DNA of 64,000 nucleotides from positions 185,622 through 249,621 of the forward strand of contig VDFB02254942.1 in the NCBI GenBank assembly GCA_007258455.2, in the 5' to 3' direction. The notes beneath the pieces were generated by a model. The model was not told the origin of the DNA, did not search any database, and saw only the letters and a program-made list of their open reading frames with translations. This document shows positions 1 through 12,045 of the stretch, one piece after another (positions within the stretch are counted from its first letter, which is position 1; each line of letters starts with the position of its first letter). Source of the DNA: Sequoia sempervirens. Taxonomy: Eukaryota; Streptophyta; Pinopsida; Cupressales; Cupressaceae. The position numbers and the translations under genes were made by a program.

Positions 1-1302
1 AACACAAATAACGGAAATCTGAGATGTTATATCAAGGCAAAGGAGGCTCATGATTTTATTACTCAAACTTCTGGAATAAAACTTACTTCTAACATGCCTG
101 GAACAAGAAATTGCAGCTAAAGAGGCTTGCAATTCTTATTCTTACACAATATGAACATCAATTACAATAACTAGATCCTACTTGAGTTCATCTTCTCTTT
201 CTTCATTAGATTCTCTAGGTTCTTCCATTGGCTGTCCCATATAAATTGCCATTTTTCCTACTTCCGTATTCGACTAGAGTTCTTATAGGCAACAACAGCA
301 AATGTTTACTGCTATATCTACTTGATTGATTATTATAGAGCAAACAGTAAAGTAAATACAAGAACAATACATAACAACAATTCAGACAGATGTGTCCATA
401 TATTCATTCATAGACTTTTACAAAAGGTTCTAGGAATTCCATGCATGCATTCTCTGATCTTGTGTACAATTAGAAATATATATAAGATGGGCGACAATTG
501 TTGAGGACTACCAACTTTTAGCAACTATCAATTGTCAGAAACTAATTTTGCCGATTACAACAAAAATAATATGATTATTTATGGACTCCATAGAACAAGA
601 AAGAAAGAAATAAACATACAATACATAAAGCAAGAAACATAACATAGTTATGCATCAAATGAGCTTTTATTCATCCATTAGTTCAAATATTGATTTGGCC
701 ATACATAAAACACATTAGCCTTTCAGCTCTACAACATGACTTATCAGACCTATCATACTATATGTTTCAAGCGAGTAGGAGGCATTTTTATATAGATTCT
801 CAAGATCCTTCTTTTACATTAATTGCTTTGCAACTACCTATTAAATATTTGCTCCTAAGGCCTATTACTTTCTTCTTCCATTGTAACTACTTCTGACCAA
901 TTAATTAATACAATCTTCTTTACAACCTATGGCATCAACAACAAATAAAGCACAAAGCTAATGGAATAGGAAATGTGGCTGAGTAACTGCTGGTGCACAA
1001 TAATTTTATTCCTTTTTTCCTATCACTTTGAATGGTCTTAAATTACAAGATTAACAGTTTTCATAATGGTCTATCTTATATATGATCTAGCTATTTGAAA
1101 ACATTAACTTAGGACAGAAAACACTAACAATAACAATAAACTTTACCTTGCTCACTACAAAGCTAACCTGTACGAACATGTTTAACTAGTCACCACAGGA
1201 AACACTCAGACCAGGTCCTTCAAAACTAAAGCTCCAATATTTTCAACTCATACCTCAAGACTTTAAATTATCAATGTGGTATGAGGCCTTGTATTGAGAT
1301 GA
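1..1302. other. Stretch with no recognisable gene
   Basis: AT-rich DNA left of the first hAT element. I see no ORF with protein-family character, no terminal repeats and no tandem array. It could be intergenic DNA or part of a long intron. Its right end is the target-site duplication of hAT-1 at 1303-1310. Confidence 0.5.
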
Positions 1303-2054
1303 CAAAAATGCAAGGTTACCAGGAGATTGGTATTGGTACTGGTACAAAAGACTGGTATCGGTACCAGTCTGACTATTTTTGAAGATAGGAGATGGGGGTA
1401 CTCAGAGATGCCATATTTTTAGTATAAGTAGTATTTAATAAATTAATAATTTATAGAAAATATCATGACGTTGAACTTTCAAAACAAGGGCAGTGGTAAA
1501 GTTTAACAATGAACATTAACTTTAAAGTTTAAATACACAAATGACAAATGTCATTGTGTCAAAGAGTCAAAGAGTTCATACTTCATAGTTTGCATTTGAT
1601 ATTACATATTTAATATTCGATAACATATTGAAATCCAGAAATGTTGATAGTTTGAGGCTGATATGCAAACAAAAAAAATTCAGAAATCTATCATCTACAC
1701 TTCTACATCATGATCATCCATATCAAGGTCCTTGGCTATGATGCTCTCCAAATAATCATCACTCTCAAACTTAGGTTTCTTTGCTGGTAGTAGCACTGGG
1801 GGTAAATCACTAAGACCATCTGCTTCAACCACTTCATCAACCATGGCTGCAACTTCTCCATTAGGTGAAATTTGGTCCCATTTTGCTGAAGGACCTTCCT
1901 TGTGCCCAGGATCTACACGAGAGAGAAGACGGAGTGAGCTATGAATGTACACCAAGTTCTCTGCTTTCTTTGGCCCTAATTGGTTCCTCTTTAGTGAATG
2001 AATAAAACCATAAGTACTCCAATTTCTCTCACAAGATGAAGAGCTGGCTACTTG

Positions 2055-3927
2055 TGTAATAACCATTGCCCAGATTTGGTTGCTTTTACGATTTAATCCG
2101 CTAAGGGTTGACAATGTAAACATGTTGTCAACCAACAACAAATCATAGAATTGTACCTTGTAAGGTCTCTTGTAGAATTACTTTAAATCTTGTATTTATT
2201 ATTATAGATAAGATTTAAAAATATGTCAAGAATCAATGCACTTTTGGGTCTATTTCAGGAGCAGCTGATTAATACTAGTATAATAAATATAATATGTTTA
2301 TGATATGAATCTTGAATTAGGAAGTCTGATTCAAGATTAGTTCAATAATATAAATTTGACAAGAGAGTACAATGGCTGTTTTTGATTCAACACTTTGATA
2401 TTGTGCCTTTGAACATGCTAGAGGTTCAAACCTCTAATGATTCGCTGTGTCTGAAAATTATCAATATATGTCTGTGATTTTGAAATGGGCGCTGTATCTG
2501 AATTTTATCTATCATTCATGCATCCCTTAGTTAGATGATCTTGGGCTCCTTTGAGCACTTAGATCTGCTATGTTAAAAACTTAAATGTATGTATAAATCT
2601 GCACAATTATTCCATGATTTCCTCATCTAGTTCTCATTCTACTTATACCTCATGTCTCTACGAAAGGAGACACCCCTTCCATATCACTTGCCCAAGGGAC
2701 GTACCCCTTTGTTAAGCATACATGCTGTCCTTTGCTAAATATTATCACTGAATTTGATGTAATTACTGCCTTCTATCTTTAATCCAATACATTATTGAAA
2801 TCGACTAGGATGGCAATGTCTATGCCTGCATTTGATCATTAGAATCTTCTACGTCAGAATTAATACGTCCTCTGGATTTCCTTCGAATGAGTTTGACCAA
2901 AAGTAATTGCTGTTATATATATCAGTGGCCACGATTTGCATATGAATAGCGGCTAGGAAAAATGATGTCAACCTTCCTGAAGGAAATGTGCAGTAGCCTG
3001 ATCCTCCTCAATAAAGCAGCGAAACAAAGAGTAGTGATTAATAATTGCCTGCATACATTCGTCTCCATGGAAATATAGATACAATCAACAAGCTTCCACG
3101 AGAGAGTAACTGAGGTGAATATAAGATTGGACGAGGTAGCCAAAGACATTTGATATCTCCTCATGGACTCATGGTTCATAAAGACAAGTATTTCTTGCTG
3201 GATTTTTTGACTAGGTTTTACGGCTCAAATAAACTTTCATATATGTATGAAATGTTGCTCTCGACTCTACTTGCGATATCTCCCAATTAAGGCACGATAA
3301 CTTCAAATAGATTTAGTTACCCGTATAAATGTCCACAAGAGAGTAACTGAGGTGAATATAAGATTGGACAAGGTAGGTAGAGATGTTTGATATCTCCTTA
3401 TGGACTCATTGTTCATAAAGACAAGTATCGCCTGCTAGATTGTTTGACTGGATTTTACAGCTCAAATAAACTTTCATATATGTATGAAATGCTGCTCTCG
3501 ACTCTACCTACGATAGCTTCCAATTAAGGCACGACAACTTCAAATAGATTTAGTCACCCATATAAATGTCCAAAACCATCGATAACTTTAATCATAAATA
3601 GTCGACCGGAATTTAATAGCCCTTTGTATTATTTCTGTGATGGAGCAAAACAGTAATAGCAAATGATATCTGAATAGAGGCCCGATAATAATAGCAACCA
3701 CGGAATGAGAGGAAGAGAAATTCAATAGAATTATATATCGATTTGGCCTAATCAATGAATATAGTCTCAGCCACCAAACAAAGTTAGCCTCCTTCATAAC
3801 TCCTCTATTCATAATTGGAAGATTAGTTTACTTTATTAAATTATTACCTTAGCTTTAGGTAATAAATTATCATTATTTAATTCTCCTTTTAATCCTACTT
3901 TCTCTATATAAAAAATGGGACATTACA
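2055..3927 (-). mobile_element. Solo LTR inside hAT-1 transposase
   Basis: Starts TGTAATAACC and ends GGGACATTACA on the plus strand, flanked by perfect 5-bp duplications ACTTG (2050-2054 and 3928-3932). On the minus strand it begins TGTAATGTCCC, the same opening as several other LTRs in this window, so I orient it minus. At 1873 bp it has no coding region, no primer-binding site and no second copy of its end sequence, so a solo LTR left by LTR-LTR recombination fits best. Excision in silico rejoins two hAT coding blocks in frame. Confidence 0.8.
3095..3568. repeat. Tandem duplication of a 237-bp unit in a solo LTR
   Basis: Two head-to-tail copies, 3095-3331 and 3332-3568, each starting TCCAC(G/A)AGAGAGTAAC and ending near TATAAATGTCCA. 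They differ at scattered bases but keep the same length. They lie within the U3-like part of the solo LTR at 2055-3927. Confidence 0.85.
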
Positions 3928-5180
3928 ACTTGTGAGAGTAATCTTATTGCAAATGATTGCAATTCAGGGGTTTCACCTCCATGGTCCCACCAGCACTCTA
4001 TAGGGTCTTTCTTTGCTTGCATATCATATAAAGCTTCCACGGAAGAAAAATCACCATGCCCACGTGAAAACTTATTCCATTGATTCCTCATATTGAAGCT
4101 TCCTCACCTCGGTCATAAATCTTTTTTATTGCAGCCCAAGATCCCTTCATTACCTCTCTATCCTCATATGGAGCCCTCTTACTGGTAAGTTATATATTAT
4201 GCCATTTAGGATTTAAGGCATAGGCAGCACAATGAAGGGGTATGTTAAGTTTGTTCCATCTTCCACGTAACTTTTCTTCTATCAAAGGATATAGAGAAAG
4301 ATCTTTTGCATCTGTTACTTTCTTGATTCTTTCACACATGGAATCGATTTCTTCGTAAATTTCTCCCAAACATGGCTTGTCTGAATCTACAAATTTGATC
4401 ACCTCACATATGGGCTTAATAAAGTCCACAACAAATTTAACATCAGCCCAAAAATGGTCATCAAGGACCATACCTCTCACCTCAATTGCAGTGTCTGATG
4501 TAGATTGTCTCCAAGCTGCCCATGCATCACCAACTATTGTGGAACACAAAGCTCCTTTGACTTCACAAAGACAGTCAAGAAGAATAAAATAAGAAGCAAA
4601 CTATGTATCAGCAGGTTTGAGAAGTTCCACCTTGGCAAATTTTCGATAAATGGCTTGTGTGTGGTGATGGTTACATATGAACATCTGTATTTTTCTACTC
4701 TTTTCTATGAGATCTGAAATCCATTGGAACTTGCCAATATCTTTGAGTGGATTATTCAATGAATGCACACAACATGGTGTCCAAAATATATGCTTGTACT
4801 TTTTTTGCACCAACGTGCCTGCTACTTTACAAACAAGGCCAGCATCTGTAACAATTTGGACTAGCATTTGTAACAATTTGGACTACATGTGATGCCCCCA
4901 CCTCCTCAATGCTGTCACATAGCTGGTTAAAAAGAAACTCTGCATTTTTTTCTTGCCCTTAACAATCTATTGCCTTCAAAAAATAAGGCCCTTTACTGCA
5001 TGTTACCATGACATTAAGTAGTGGACAATTTCTAGCATCTGTCCACCCATCCATCACAATACTGCATCCTTCTGTAGCCCGCACTCTTTTCATTGGTGCA
5101 GTTTGTTGCTCTAATCGAATTTTTTCTTTATCAATTAGAGTAGTATGAAGCTTTCATACCTAGGTGGTTTATACCTAGTT

Positions 5181-5218
5181 GGTCCATTACTGATAGCTTG
5201 GACCATCAGTAATGGACC
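5181..5218. repeat. Perfect 14-bp inverted repeat (hairpin)
   Basis: Arms GGTCCATTACTGAT (5181-5194) and its exact complement (5205-5218) around a 10-base spacer. It sits just downstream of the BED-finger block of the hAT-1 pseudogene, where the coding sequence is disrupted. No larger element can be seen around it. Confidence 0.7.
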
Positions 5219-6795
5219 ATTTTTCCATAGAAAGGTGAGCGAGCAACATTAAACAGTATTCCATTTGCATAAAAGAAGCGTGCAATCATTGCATCAAATG
5301 CTTCTTGACCTTGCACATCAAATAATCTTCCAATGGGGTTTGAGCTACCGAGGTGTGGTCTCTTGCAAGAACATTCTACTAGTAAATCTCTAGAAGACAC
5401 ATCCACCTTTGCCTCTCTATTTTGATTTTGAGTTGCCCCTATCGTTGAAGCATGAGAGCTCAAATTAGAAACTTTCCCATCAGCCCTTTCTTGATCCCTC
5501 ATAGCATCATTTCGTTGTACCTCATTTGGACAAGGATCAACACCTTTTCCAAGTATGTGAAGGAAATGAGCCCTCACCCTCGTGTAAGTACCTTGCCATG
5601 ACATTGGACATAACTTACATATGATCGTGGTTGTTCCACCTGTATCCTTCGGCCCCATAACACGATCACAATACTTCCACAATGGGTACAAGCCTTGTTT
5701 TCCCCCACTTGACATTCTACACAAAAAAATAAAAAAATATTAGCAGCATATCCACTCAATACACACCATTATAACACCAAAATCACGCTTTACACTACTA
5801 GGCCTCCCTAAACATATTAAATGTTAGGCTACATGTTCAAGGGTACAAGGTTCATCCGCTGTTTCATAACTGGAAATTCTATGTTACCAAGCAATTATGA
5901 TTCTTGTAGGTGCTACCGATTGCTAAGAAAGAAGCCTTGCCTTGGGGAAGCAGGGAGAACAAGAGATCTAAGATATACATACAAATTGAAGACTGAGAGA
6001 GAAAAGGATTATGGACAGTAAAAGAGGATCTTTGCTAAATTTAATCAACATATTAGTCTAATTGGATTTGGAAATCATTGGCACTCCTCTCCAAGGCTTA
6101 TGTCAAGGCTTCTCATCTCTGTAATAGAAGCTTCTGTGGGGTTGATTATACTCTATCTATTTTGATATTATGTTCTTCCTTTTACTGATTAATGATTATA
6201 AATATAAACAATTATGCAGCTCAGATTTCTTTTTGAGTCTTGGTCTTGACGCTGAGGAGTAGGATTGGGTCTGCACTGATAACCAATCTTCAATAATAAT
6301 AAAAAAAATGTTGTAACACAGTAATGCTGCTACCTAAAAAAATATTATTACTGACCAATAATATCTACCTGTATATATTGAATACCAACCCCAAACTGGA
6401 ATATGCCAAGCCGCAATCACCAAATAGTAAATATTGTTGCAAATAGATGGTACAACGGACTTATACTTGGCTTGACTGGATATCATTCACTGCTTAGTTT
6501 CTATGCCTTCCTTCCACGATAGCGTTCCAAGCAGAAGTAGCGGCGCACACAGGAGAATCCGAGAAAGTGAATGTTTTAAGTTTTAATGTTTTTAAACTTA
6601 AGTTTTGACTGCTTTTAGATAGGAGATGTCGTCTACGGTCACGAGAGACTCTCGGAGACGTCAGGAGACTTTTGCCTGCGTCCCCTGCAAATGGGGGCAT
6701 CTCTGGGCACATCCCCAATATCGAAGACGCGTCCTGGTCTCCGAGACACATACTGGGGGGTTGGAGACGCATCTCCCTGTAACACTACAAAAATG

Positions 6796-7801
6796 AAATA
6801 GGTTTAATGAGGTGGATTTCAAGATTTGAGCCAGACACTTGTGACAACCTCCTTAGCAACTTTACCAGCATGAAATATAAAGAATTTTGCTAGCTAACAC
6901 ATAGTATAACTCAAACTTTAGCTGTATTTCTAGGCATTCTATTGGATGCTTCTTCTGGTCTTCTACTCGTTATACCATCCAGGGTATTCCTTTCTTCATT
7001 GTATTAATTTGGACAGACTTTCTTATGGCCCTCTAGTAGAGATGAGGTGGGCACTTTTCCTGTTTGCTCTGATTATTGCATTTTTTGGACTCAGGTGGTA
7101 AGGTCTTAGTGATTAGTATGATTACCACATCCACACCATGTAAATCTTCCATTTTATTTTTCTAGAAGGTTCTGAAGGGTAATGAACCTTGACCCAAAAT
7201 TAGAACCATTACACATTAAGTTTGTTTAAATTTTCTTTGATGATATGACACCCTTATGATTGATTTCTCTTATTGGCAGCATGTCTTCATGAACAAAATT
7301 AAGAATTTGGATTTTTAGTCTATAAGGAACACGATGTTTGCTGAAACAAGAGTTCTTGCAGATTGAAAGCATTTTACTGCAGTGGGCAACTTGTAGTTAA
7401 TTTAATTCAACTTGAAATTATTTATGTAATTGCAAAATCGAAAGTTATATAAAGCAACTAATAAGTTGCAGCCTGTAGTTTGGAGCAGAGCCTTGTAAGA
7501 ACAAAATTGACTGCAACCAACCACTATGAAAAAATAGAATTGGCTGCAATTAATCACTATGAAAAATTAGCCAAACAAAAGTGCAGTTACGCAGAAGTCA
7601 AAAGCTGAGCATTGAAAAAACATTAGAGTCTGCTAGACAACCATCATTACCGAATTACTAATGGTCGGTGATTTTCAGCTTAAGTTACAGATTTGTGTCA
7701 TCCAGCTTTTTTCCCTTGAAAAATGTGCAAAACTGAGATTTTGAAGAAAAGTGAGAAAAATCAAGATTTTTACAATATCTTTGAAAATTTGAAGAAAATT
7801 G
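6796..7801. other. Stretch with no recognisable gene between the two hAT elements
   Basis: AT-rich, no conserved ORF, no tandem repeat. Bounded left by the CAAAAATG duplication of hAT-1 and right by the ATTTAGGA duplication of hAT-2 (7802-7809). Probably the same intergenic or intronic DNA as 1-1302. Confidence 0.5.
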
Positions 7802-9291
7802 ATTTAGGACTAAGTTACCAGTTTGCTGGGTTTTGGGTTGGGTCCTAGTCCGAGTTCGCGTTGGGTACGGGTCCTGGTCCAGTCCCTCTGTGGGTTCGAC
7901 CAGAGTCCGTGATTTTGAGGCCTGGTTCATCGATGAAGAACCTGAGCGAACCCGAGAAGAACCCAGGTCGAACCCGGGTGAACCCAAGGCGAACCGACGG
8001 GTTTAGGCGCCCAAAAAACTTTTTTTTTTGCATTTTTTTAATAATTTCTCTAGTTTGACTTTGACCCACGCCCAAGGAAACCCTAAAAGTGACCTCTAAA
8101 ACACATTAAAAACCTAAACTACCTCATTTTTATTCATTTGTTTTGCAAACAAGCATTTTCATTCCAAGAGGCTGAGTTCTCATGTTTGCTTGTTGGATTC
8201 ACAAAAGGAGTTGAAGATTGATCATTGAAGCTTCTACAAGCAATCATATTGCCATTCCTACAGATTTGCAAGTGTTCATTGGCTGCCACAAAGATTGTTG
8301 AAGGATATTTTTGCAAAGAGGTAAGTTTTTCTGATTTTTTTTGAATTTTTTCATCTATTTTTTTGTTTTACAAACCAAAAACTTTGTTTTGTTTCATTTT
8401 GTGATTTATCTATGTTTCTCCTTTCCATTCTTCTATGAATATATGCAAGATTCAAAAGAGCTAGGTTTTATTAAATTATTATATTTTGTTTTCATTCAAA
8501 TTTTGAATGTGTTGTTTGCAAAATAAATTGCCATAGGAATCACAATGTCAATGGGTTATACCTCTTGCTCCGTAGCTAAACCAAACTCAGTTCAAAACAA
8601 ATCCAAATTCTCCTCTATGGAAGTATGTTGAAATGATAAGACAGATTCCAGGTGGTGGCGGTTATGTTTGGAAATGCAATGGGTGTGAAGTTACATATTC
8701 TAGTTCATACCATAGGGTGAAAGCACATTTGTGTGGCATAAGTGGAAAAGGCATCTTGTCTTGCCTTGGAAAAGAAGGTGCACCAATTCCACCTAACACA
8801 GTTGCAAAATACATTATGGAGCAAGATGCAGCAGATCAATGGGAAGCCCAAAAAGGAAATCACCCTTTGTAAAAAAAAAATCAAAGGGAATGCAGTTCCC
8901 ATCTAATCCCAATCCCAATATTGTGGTCGAAGACCACCCAATTATGGCCACTCCGGATCTTCAAGCTCAAAGTGCACAACCTATTGCAAACAAGAGAGCA
9001 AAGGGGCCTTTGGAAGTTGCATTTCAAAATGAGAGTAGAGCCCTTGCCGACCAATGTGTAGCAAGATGCATATATGCCAATGGATTATCTTTTAATGTTG
9101 TTCGTTGTCCATATTGGAAAGAGATGTTGAGAACGGTTAATGAAGCTCCAAAAGGGTACAAGGGCCCGGGTTATGAGAAGGTGTGTAGCACTTTATTGGA
9201 AAAGGAGGTTGAGTTGGTTGAAGATGCATTGAAGCCTATAAGAGATTCATGGGTTGAGACAGGTGTGTCCATTGTTTCGGATGGTTGGAAG

Positions 9292-10066
9292 TGTTGATGT
9301 TAATGGCAGTGTCGGTCATATTCTTCCAGCCGATCTCCTTTACTCATGATGATAAATTAAATAATAGCCTAAGGCTATTTAATTTATAGAGACATCAATG
9401 TGAAGAGGCACGATTATTAAGAAAAGAAGCGATCTCTAAAAAGGGCCGACATTATATGCTTTATGAATGCAAATTCATTAGTTATTGTTATTTGAGGCCG
9501 ACCTCATGATGGGACGCGATTATCTAAGAGTCATCTCTCTTGTTTGGAGGCCGACTTGATGTTTTTCAAAGGATGCGTCTCTCCCTCCACACTTGTATAT
9601 ATATTCGATGAGGTTCATTCATTCTATCATCCATTTTTTTGTTGTTCATCATAAGTCATCATAGATAGTGCGAATTTTGTAGAAGGCTGAATATATTATC
9701 AACAGATTGTATTACATTGTTACTATGGTTGCATCTGTTTGTGGTGCATCAAGCAAGTTCATTCCATCCTTCTCTCAAGTGCGAATTGTTTCAAGAGCAG
9801 ATCGAGATCTGTAGGAGGCTGAGTATTTTGTTGGCAGATTACATCACTGTATTTCTGTAGTTTCATTAGATTGCGGTGTTATCTCTTGGCCCTCTTATTG
9901 GCCTTCATTGTAAAGGAGACTTTGTTTTGAGACTCAATATATAAGTGATATATTGTTGCTAGGTTTTTCTCCCTCAAGAGGAGGGTTTTCCCAGAGTATT
10001 TGCTGTGTTGTGTGTTTATTTTTTGAATTAATTTCTGTGCACTTAATCTGATATTAAAATTTAACA
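9292..10066 (+). mobile_element. Solo LTR inserted in hAT-2 exon
   Basis: Starts TGTTGATG, ends TTTAACA, flanked by perfect GGAAG duplications (9287-9291 and 10067-10071). Length 775 bp, no ORF. A TATA-like run lies at about 9595-9603. Removing it and one GGAAG restores the hAT reading frame through the conserved DGW...RPLIN motif, which confirms both boundaries. Orientation is tentative. Confidence 0.85.
9669..9890 (+). repeat. Imperfect internal duplication in solo LTR
   Basis: Two diverged copies beginning GTGCGAATT (9669 and 9779), each followed by GTAG(A/G)AGGCTGA, then TTG/ATC-AACAGATT- or TTGGCAGATTACAT-like text, then a T-rich tail. They lie in the downstream half of the LTR, which would be transcribed if the LTR runs in the plus direction. 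Confidence 0.55.
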
Positions 10067-12045
10067 GGAAGGACTCAAAAAATCGGCCTTTGATCAATGT
10101 CATAGCGGTGTCCCCTAAAGGGGCAATGTTTTTGAAAGCCGTGGATTGTGAGGGGAAAGTAAAAGATGGACAATTTATTGCTAATATTCTCATTGCAGCC
10201 ATTGAGCAAGTGGGAGCCTGCAACGTTGTTCAAGTTGTAACGGACAACACGAAGAATTGTAGAGCTACAGGGTTGTTGGTTGAGGAAAGATATTCACATA
10301 TCTTTTGGACACCTTGTGTGGTCCATTCACTCAATCTTATGCTGCAAAAGATTGGGAATAAAATTGCATGGATCAAACAATTGTATACCGAGGCTGAGGA
10401 CATTCAGATGTTCGTCACCAACCACCACTTGTCTCAAGGGATCTTTAGATCATTTTCAAAATTGGAGCTATTGAAGGTAAGTGAAGTAATATTTACATTT
10501 GTCATTTTCTGATTTTCATAATTTGATTGTGCATTCTAATTTAAATTCTTCTTTAAAGTTTATTTTTAAATTTTAATTATTTTTTTAATTTGCAATAGGT
10601 TGCAGAGACCCGCTTTGCCTCTAATACAATCGTCTTGAGACGACTTGTGAAAGTTAGGCAGGCACTTTCTAGCATGGTGATTAGCAACAATTGGTCTATA
10701 TGGAGGCAAAGCAGCATTGAAAAAGCAACAAAAATTAAGAGCATGATATTAGATGACTCATGGTGGGATCGTGTGGAGTATTTCCTTAGCTTCACCGAGC
10801 CTGTTTTTAGTATGATTCGCTATACTGACATGGACAAGCCATGCATTGGAGAGATATATGATGGTATAGACTCAATGCTTGAGAAGATCAAGTGCACCGT
10901 AAATGCAAGAGAGCAAGACCCTAAAGAGACTTTCTTCAAACAAGTGCAAACAATTGTTGAAGAAAGATGGAACAAAATGACAACTCCATTACACCTTCTT
11001 GCCTTTGCATTGACTCCAAAATACTACAGCAGTTAGCTTCTTTCACAGCCAGGAAGGCTTCCTCCATATAGAGATTTAGAAGTGGCTGAAGGGTACAAGG
11101 CAGCATTTGTGAGACTCTTCCCTGATCAAGATTTGCGAAGTGTAGTCACGAATGAGTTCACTAATTTTGTGCACTCAAATCATCTAGATGTTGATGCCTC
11201 CCGTGATAGGTTCTTAAAGGATGCTCATAGTTGGTGGTACTTCCATGGACAATACTTCCAAAATTTGCAGCCCCTTGCAATCAAAATTTTATCACAAGTA
11301 AGTTTAATAAATTTTCATATTTTAGTTTTAAAAGTTTCATAATTTCATTTATAATTTTTTAATTGTTTATTTTGTCTTCATAGGTTGCTAGTTCATCCGC
11401 ATCTTAGAGGAATTGGAGCACATATTTTTTCATCCACTCAATAAAGCGCAATAAATTGCTCTCAAAAAGAGCGGAGAACTTAGTATATGTGCATTCCAAC
11501 TTGCGTCTCCTTTCACACAAACAACATGACTACAAGGAAGGGGAGACGAAGTTGTGGGATATAGTGCTAGAGGATACTGACTTGGATGCTTGCAGTTCCC
11601 ACCATATTGCATATGAGGAGTCGGATATCCAACAGGAGCATGGGCACAATACTAGTGCTAGTGATGGTGCCATTGGCACTACTTGTGATTCATCTAGTCT
11701 TCCTACTTCATCTAATGTCAATGTTGACATTGATATGGATGAATTTGATGATTAAAACTTTAAAAGTGTTGTAATATTGAACTTGAAGTTTGAATGATGA
11801 ATATTTATCATGCATGTTTTAAATGACATTCAAGTTTATGGTGGTTTTGTTGTTTATATAATGTTATGTGATAGTCTAATCCTAATTCATGCTTCTAGGC
11901 TGCATATATATATATATATTTATTTTTACATGTTTTTGTAATTTCTACTAACGAACTGAACCCACCCCCCAAAAAATTTTGCTGAACCGGCGAACTGAAC
12001 CCCCGAATCGGAACTAGAACCGGAACCGGCAACTTAGATTTAGGA

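Larger units (their letters stand above)
1695..5724 (-). pseudogene. hAT transposase pseudogene (BED finger to hATC domain)
   Basis: Would have encoded the nuclear transposase that cuts and pastes hAT elements. Read right to left: a BED-type zinc finger (CKLC then RVRAH) at 5724-5206; the conserved MDGWTDARN block near 5040-5070, in a stretch with stops; VQIVTDA...HIFWTPCCVHSLN at about 4870-4740; the WRQS and CLGEIYEEIDSM blocks at 4549-4190; a helical block ending FAIRLLSQ at 4091-3930; and the C-terminal hATC dimerisation segment (VASSSSCERNWS, KKAENLVYIHSSLRLLS) at 2053-1695. The last two blocks are separated only by the solo LTR at 2055-3927. Removing one copy of the ACTTG duplication makes them contiguous. 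Stops lie near 4610 and 4190 and a shift near 4091. Unlike hAT-2 the coding blocks join without introns. A 22-bp tandem duplication (4841-4862, 4863-4884) adds damage. Confidence 0.85.
1311..6787 (-). mobile_element. hAT DNA transposon (hAT-1), degenerate, with nested LTR
   Basis: The 8-bp sequence CAAAAATG flanks the element at 1303-1310 and 6788-6795; the match actually extends to 9 bases. The ends form an imperfect inverted repeat: left CAAGGTTACCAGGAGAT, right (read inwards on the minus strand) TAGTGTTACAGGGAGAT. An 8-bp duplication with short inverted ends is the hAT hallmark. Inside, on the minus strand, is a broken hAT transposase. Length is 5477 bp, of which about 1.9 kb is a later LTR insertion (2055-3927), so the original element was about 3.6 kb, normal for plant hATs. 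The coding region has several stops and frameshifts, so it cannot be autonomous. Confidence 0.85.
8590..11755 (+). pseudogene. hAT transposase pseudogene with introns
   Basis: BED zinc finger (CNGC ... YHRVKAH) at 8633-8872; a frameshift in an A-rich run near 8855; an exon carrying FQNESRALADQCVARCIYANGLSFNVV and ending VSDGWK at 9291. A solo LTR follows, and the frame resumes at 10072 with the hAT signature ..RPLINV. Next come VVTDNTKNCRATG and HIFWTPCVVHSLN, then an intron 10477-10598 (GTAAGT...AATAG). An exon with WRQSSIEKATKIKS and CIGEIYDGIDSM has an in-frame TAG at 11034. A second intron spans 11298-11383, and the hATC exon (VASSSAS, stop TAG at 11405, RNWSTYFFIHS, KRAENLVYVHSNLRLLS) runs to the stop at 11755. 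Coding extends a little upstream of the first good ATG (8633). Dead: at least two stops, one frameshift and one insertion. Confidence 0.88.
7810..12037 (+). mobile_element. hAT DNA transposon (hAT-2), with nested solo LTR
   Basis: Perfect 8-bp duplications ATTTAGGA at 7802-7809 and 12038-12045. Terminal inverted repeat: CTAAGTTACCAGTTT at the left, CTAAGTTGCCGGTTC read inward from the right (3-4 mismatches in 15). Subterminal sequence on both sides is rich in GAACC/GGTTC motifs (7850-8000, 11950-12030), typical of transposase-binding subterminal repeats in hATs. Total 4228 bp; without the 775-bp LTR and its duplication about 3.45 kb. Same family type as hAT-1 but with introns and different ends, so a separate lineage. 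Confidence 0.9.

Noticed and set aside
1695..2141. A single 148-codon gene on the minus strand
   Set aside because: Only the part up to 2053 is hAT coding; codons beyond 2055 come from the inserted solo LTR.
2159..3927. Insert starting TGTAAGGTC at 2159 as the LTR boundary, or a normal intron
   Set aside because: The alternative start at 2055 gives a perfect ACTTG duplication and restores the hAT frame, so 2159 and a simple intron were dropped.
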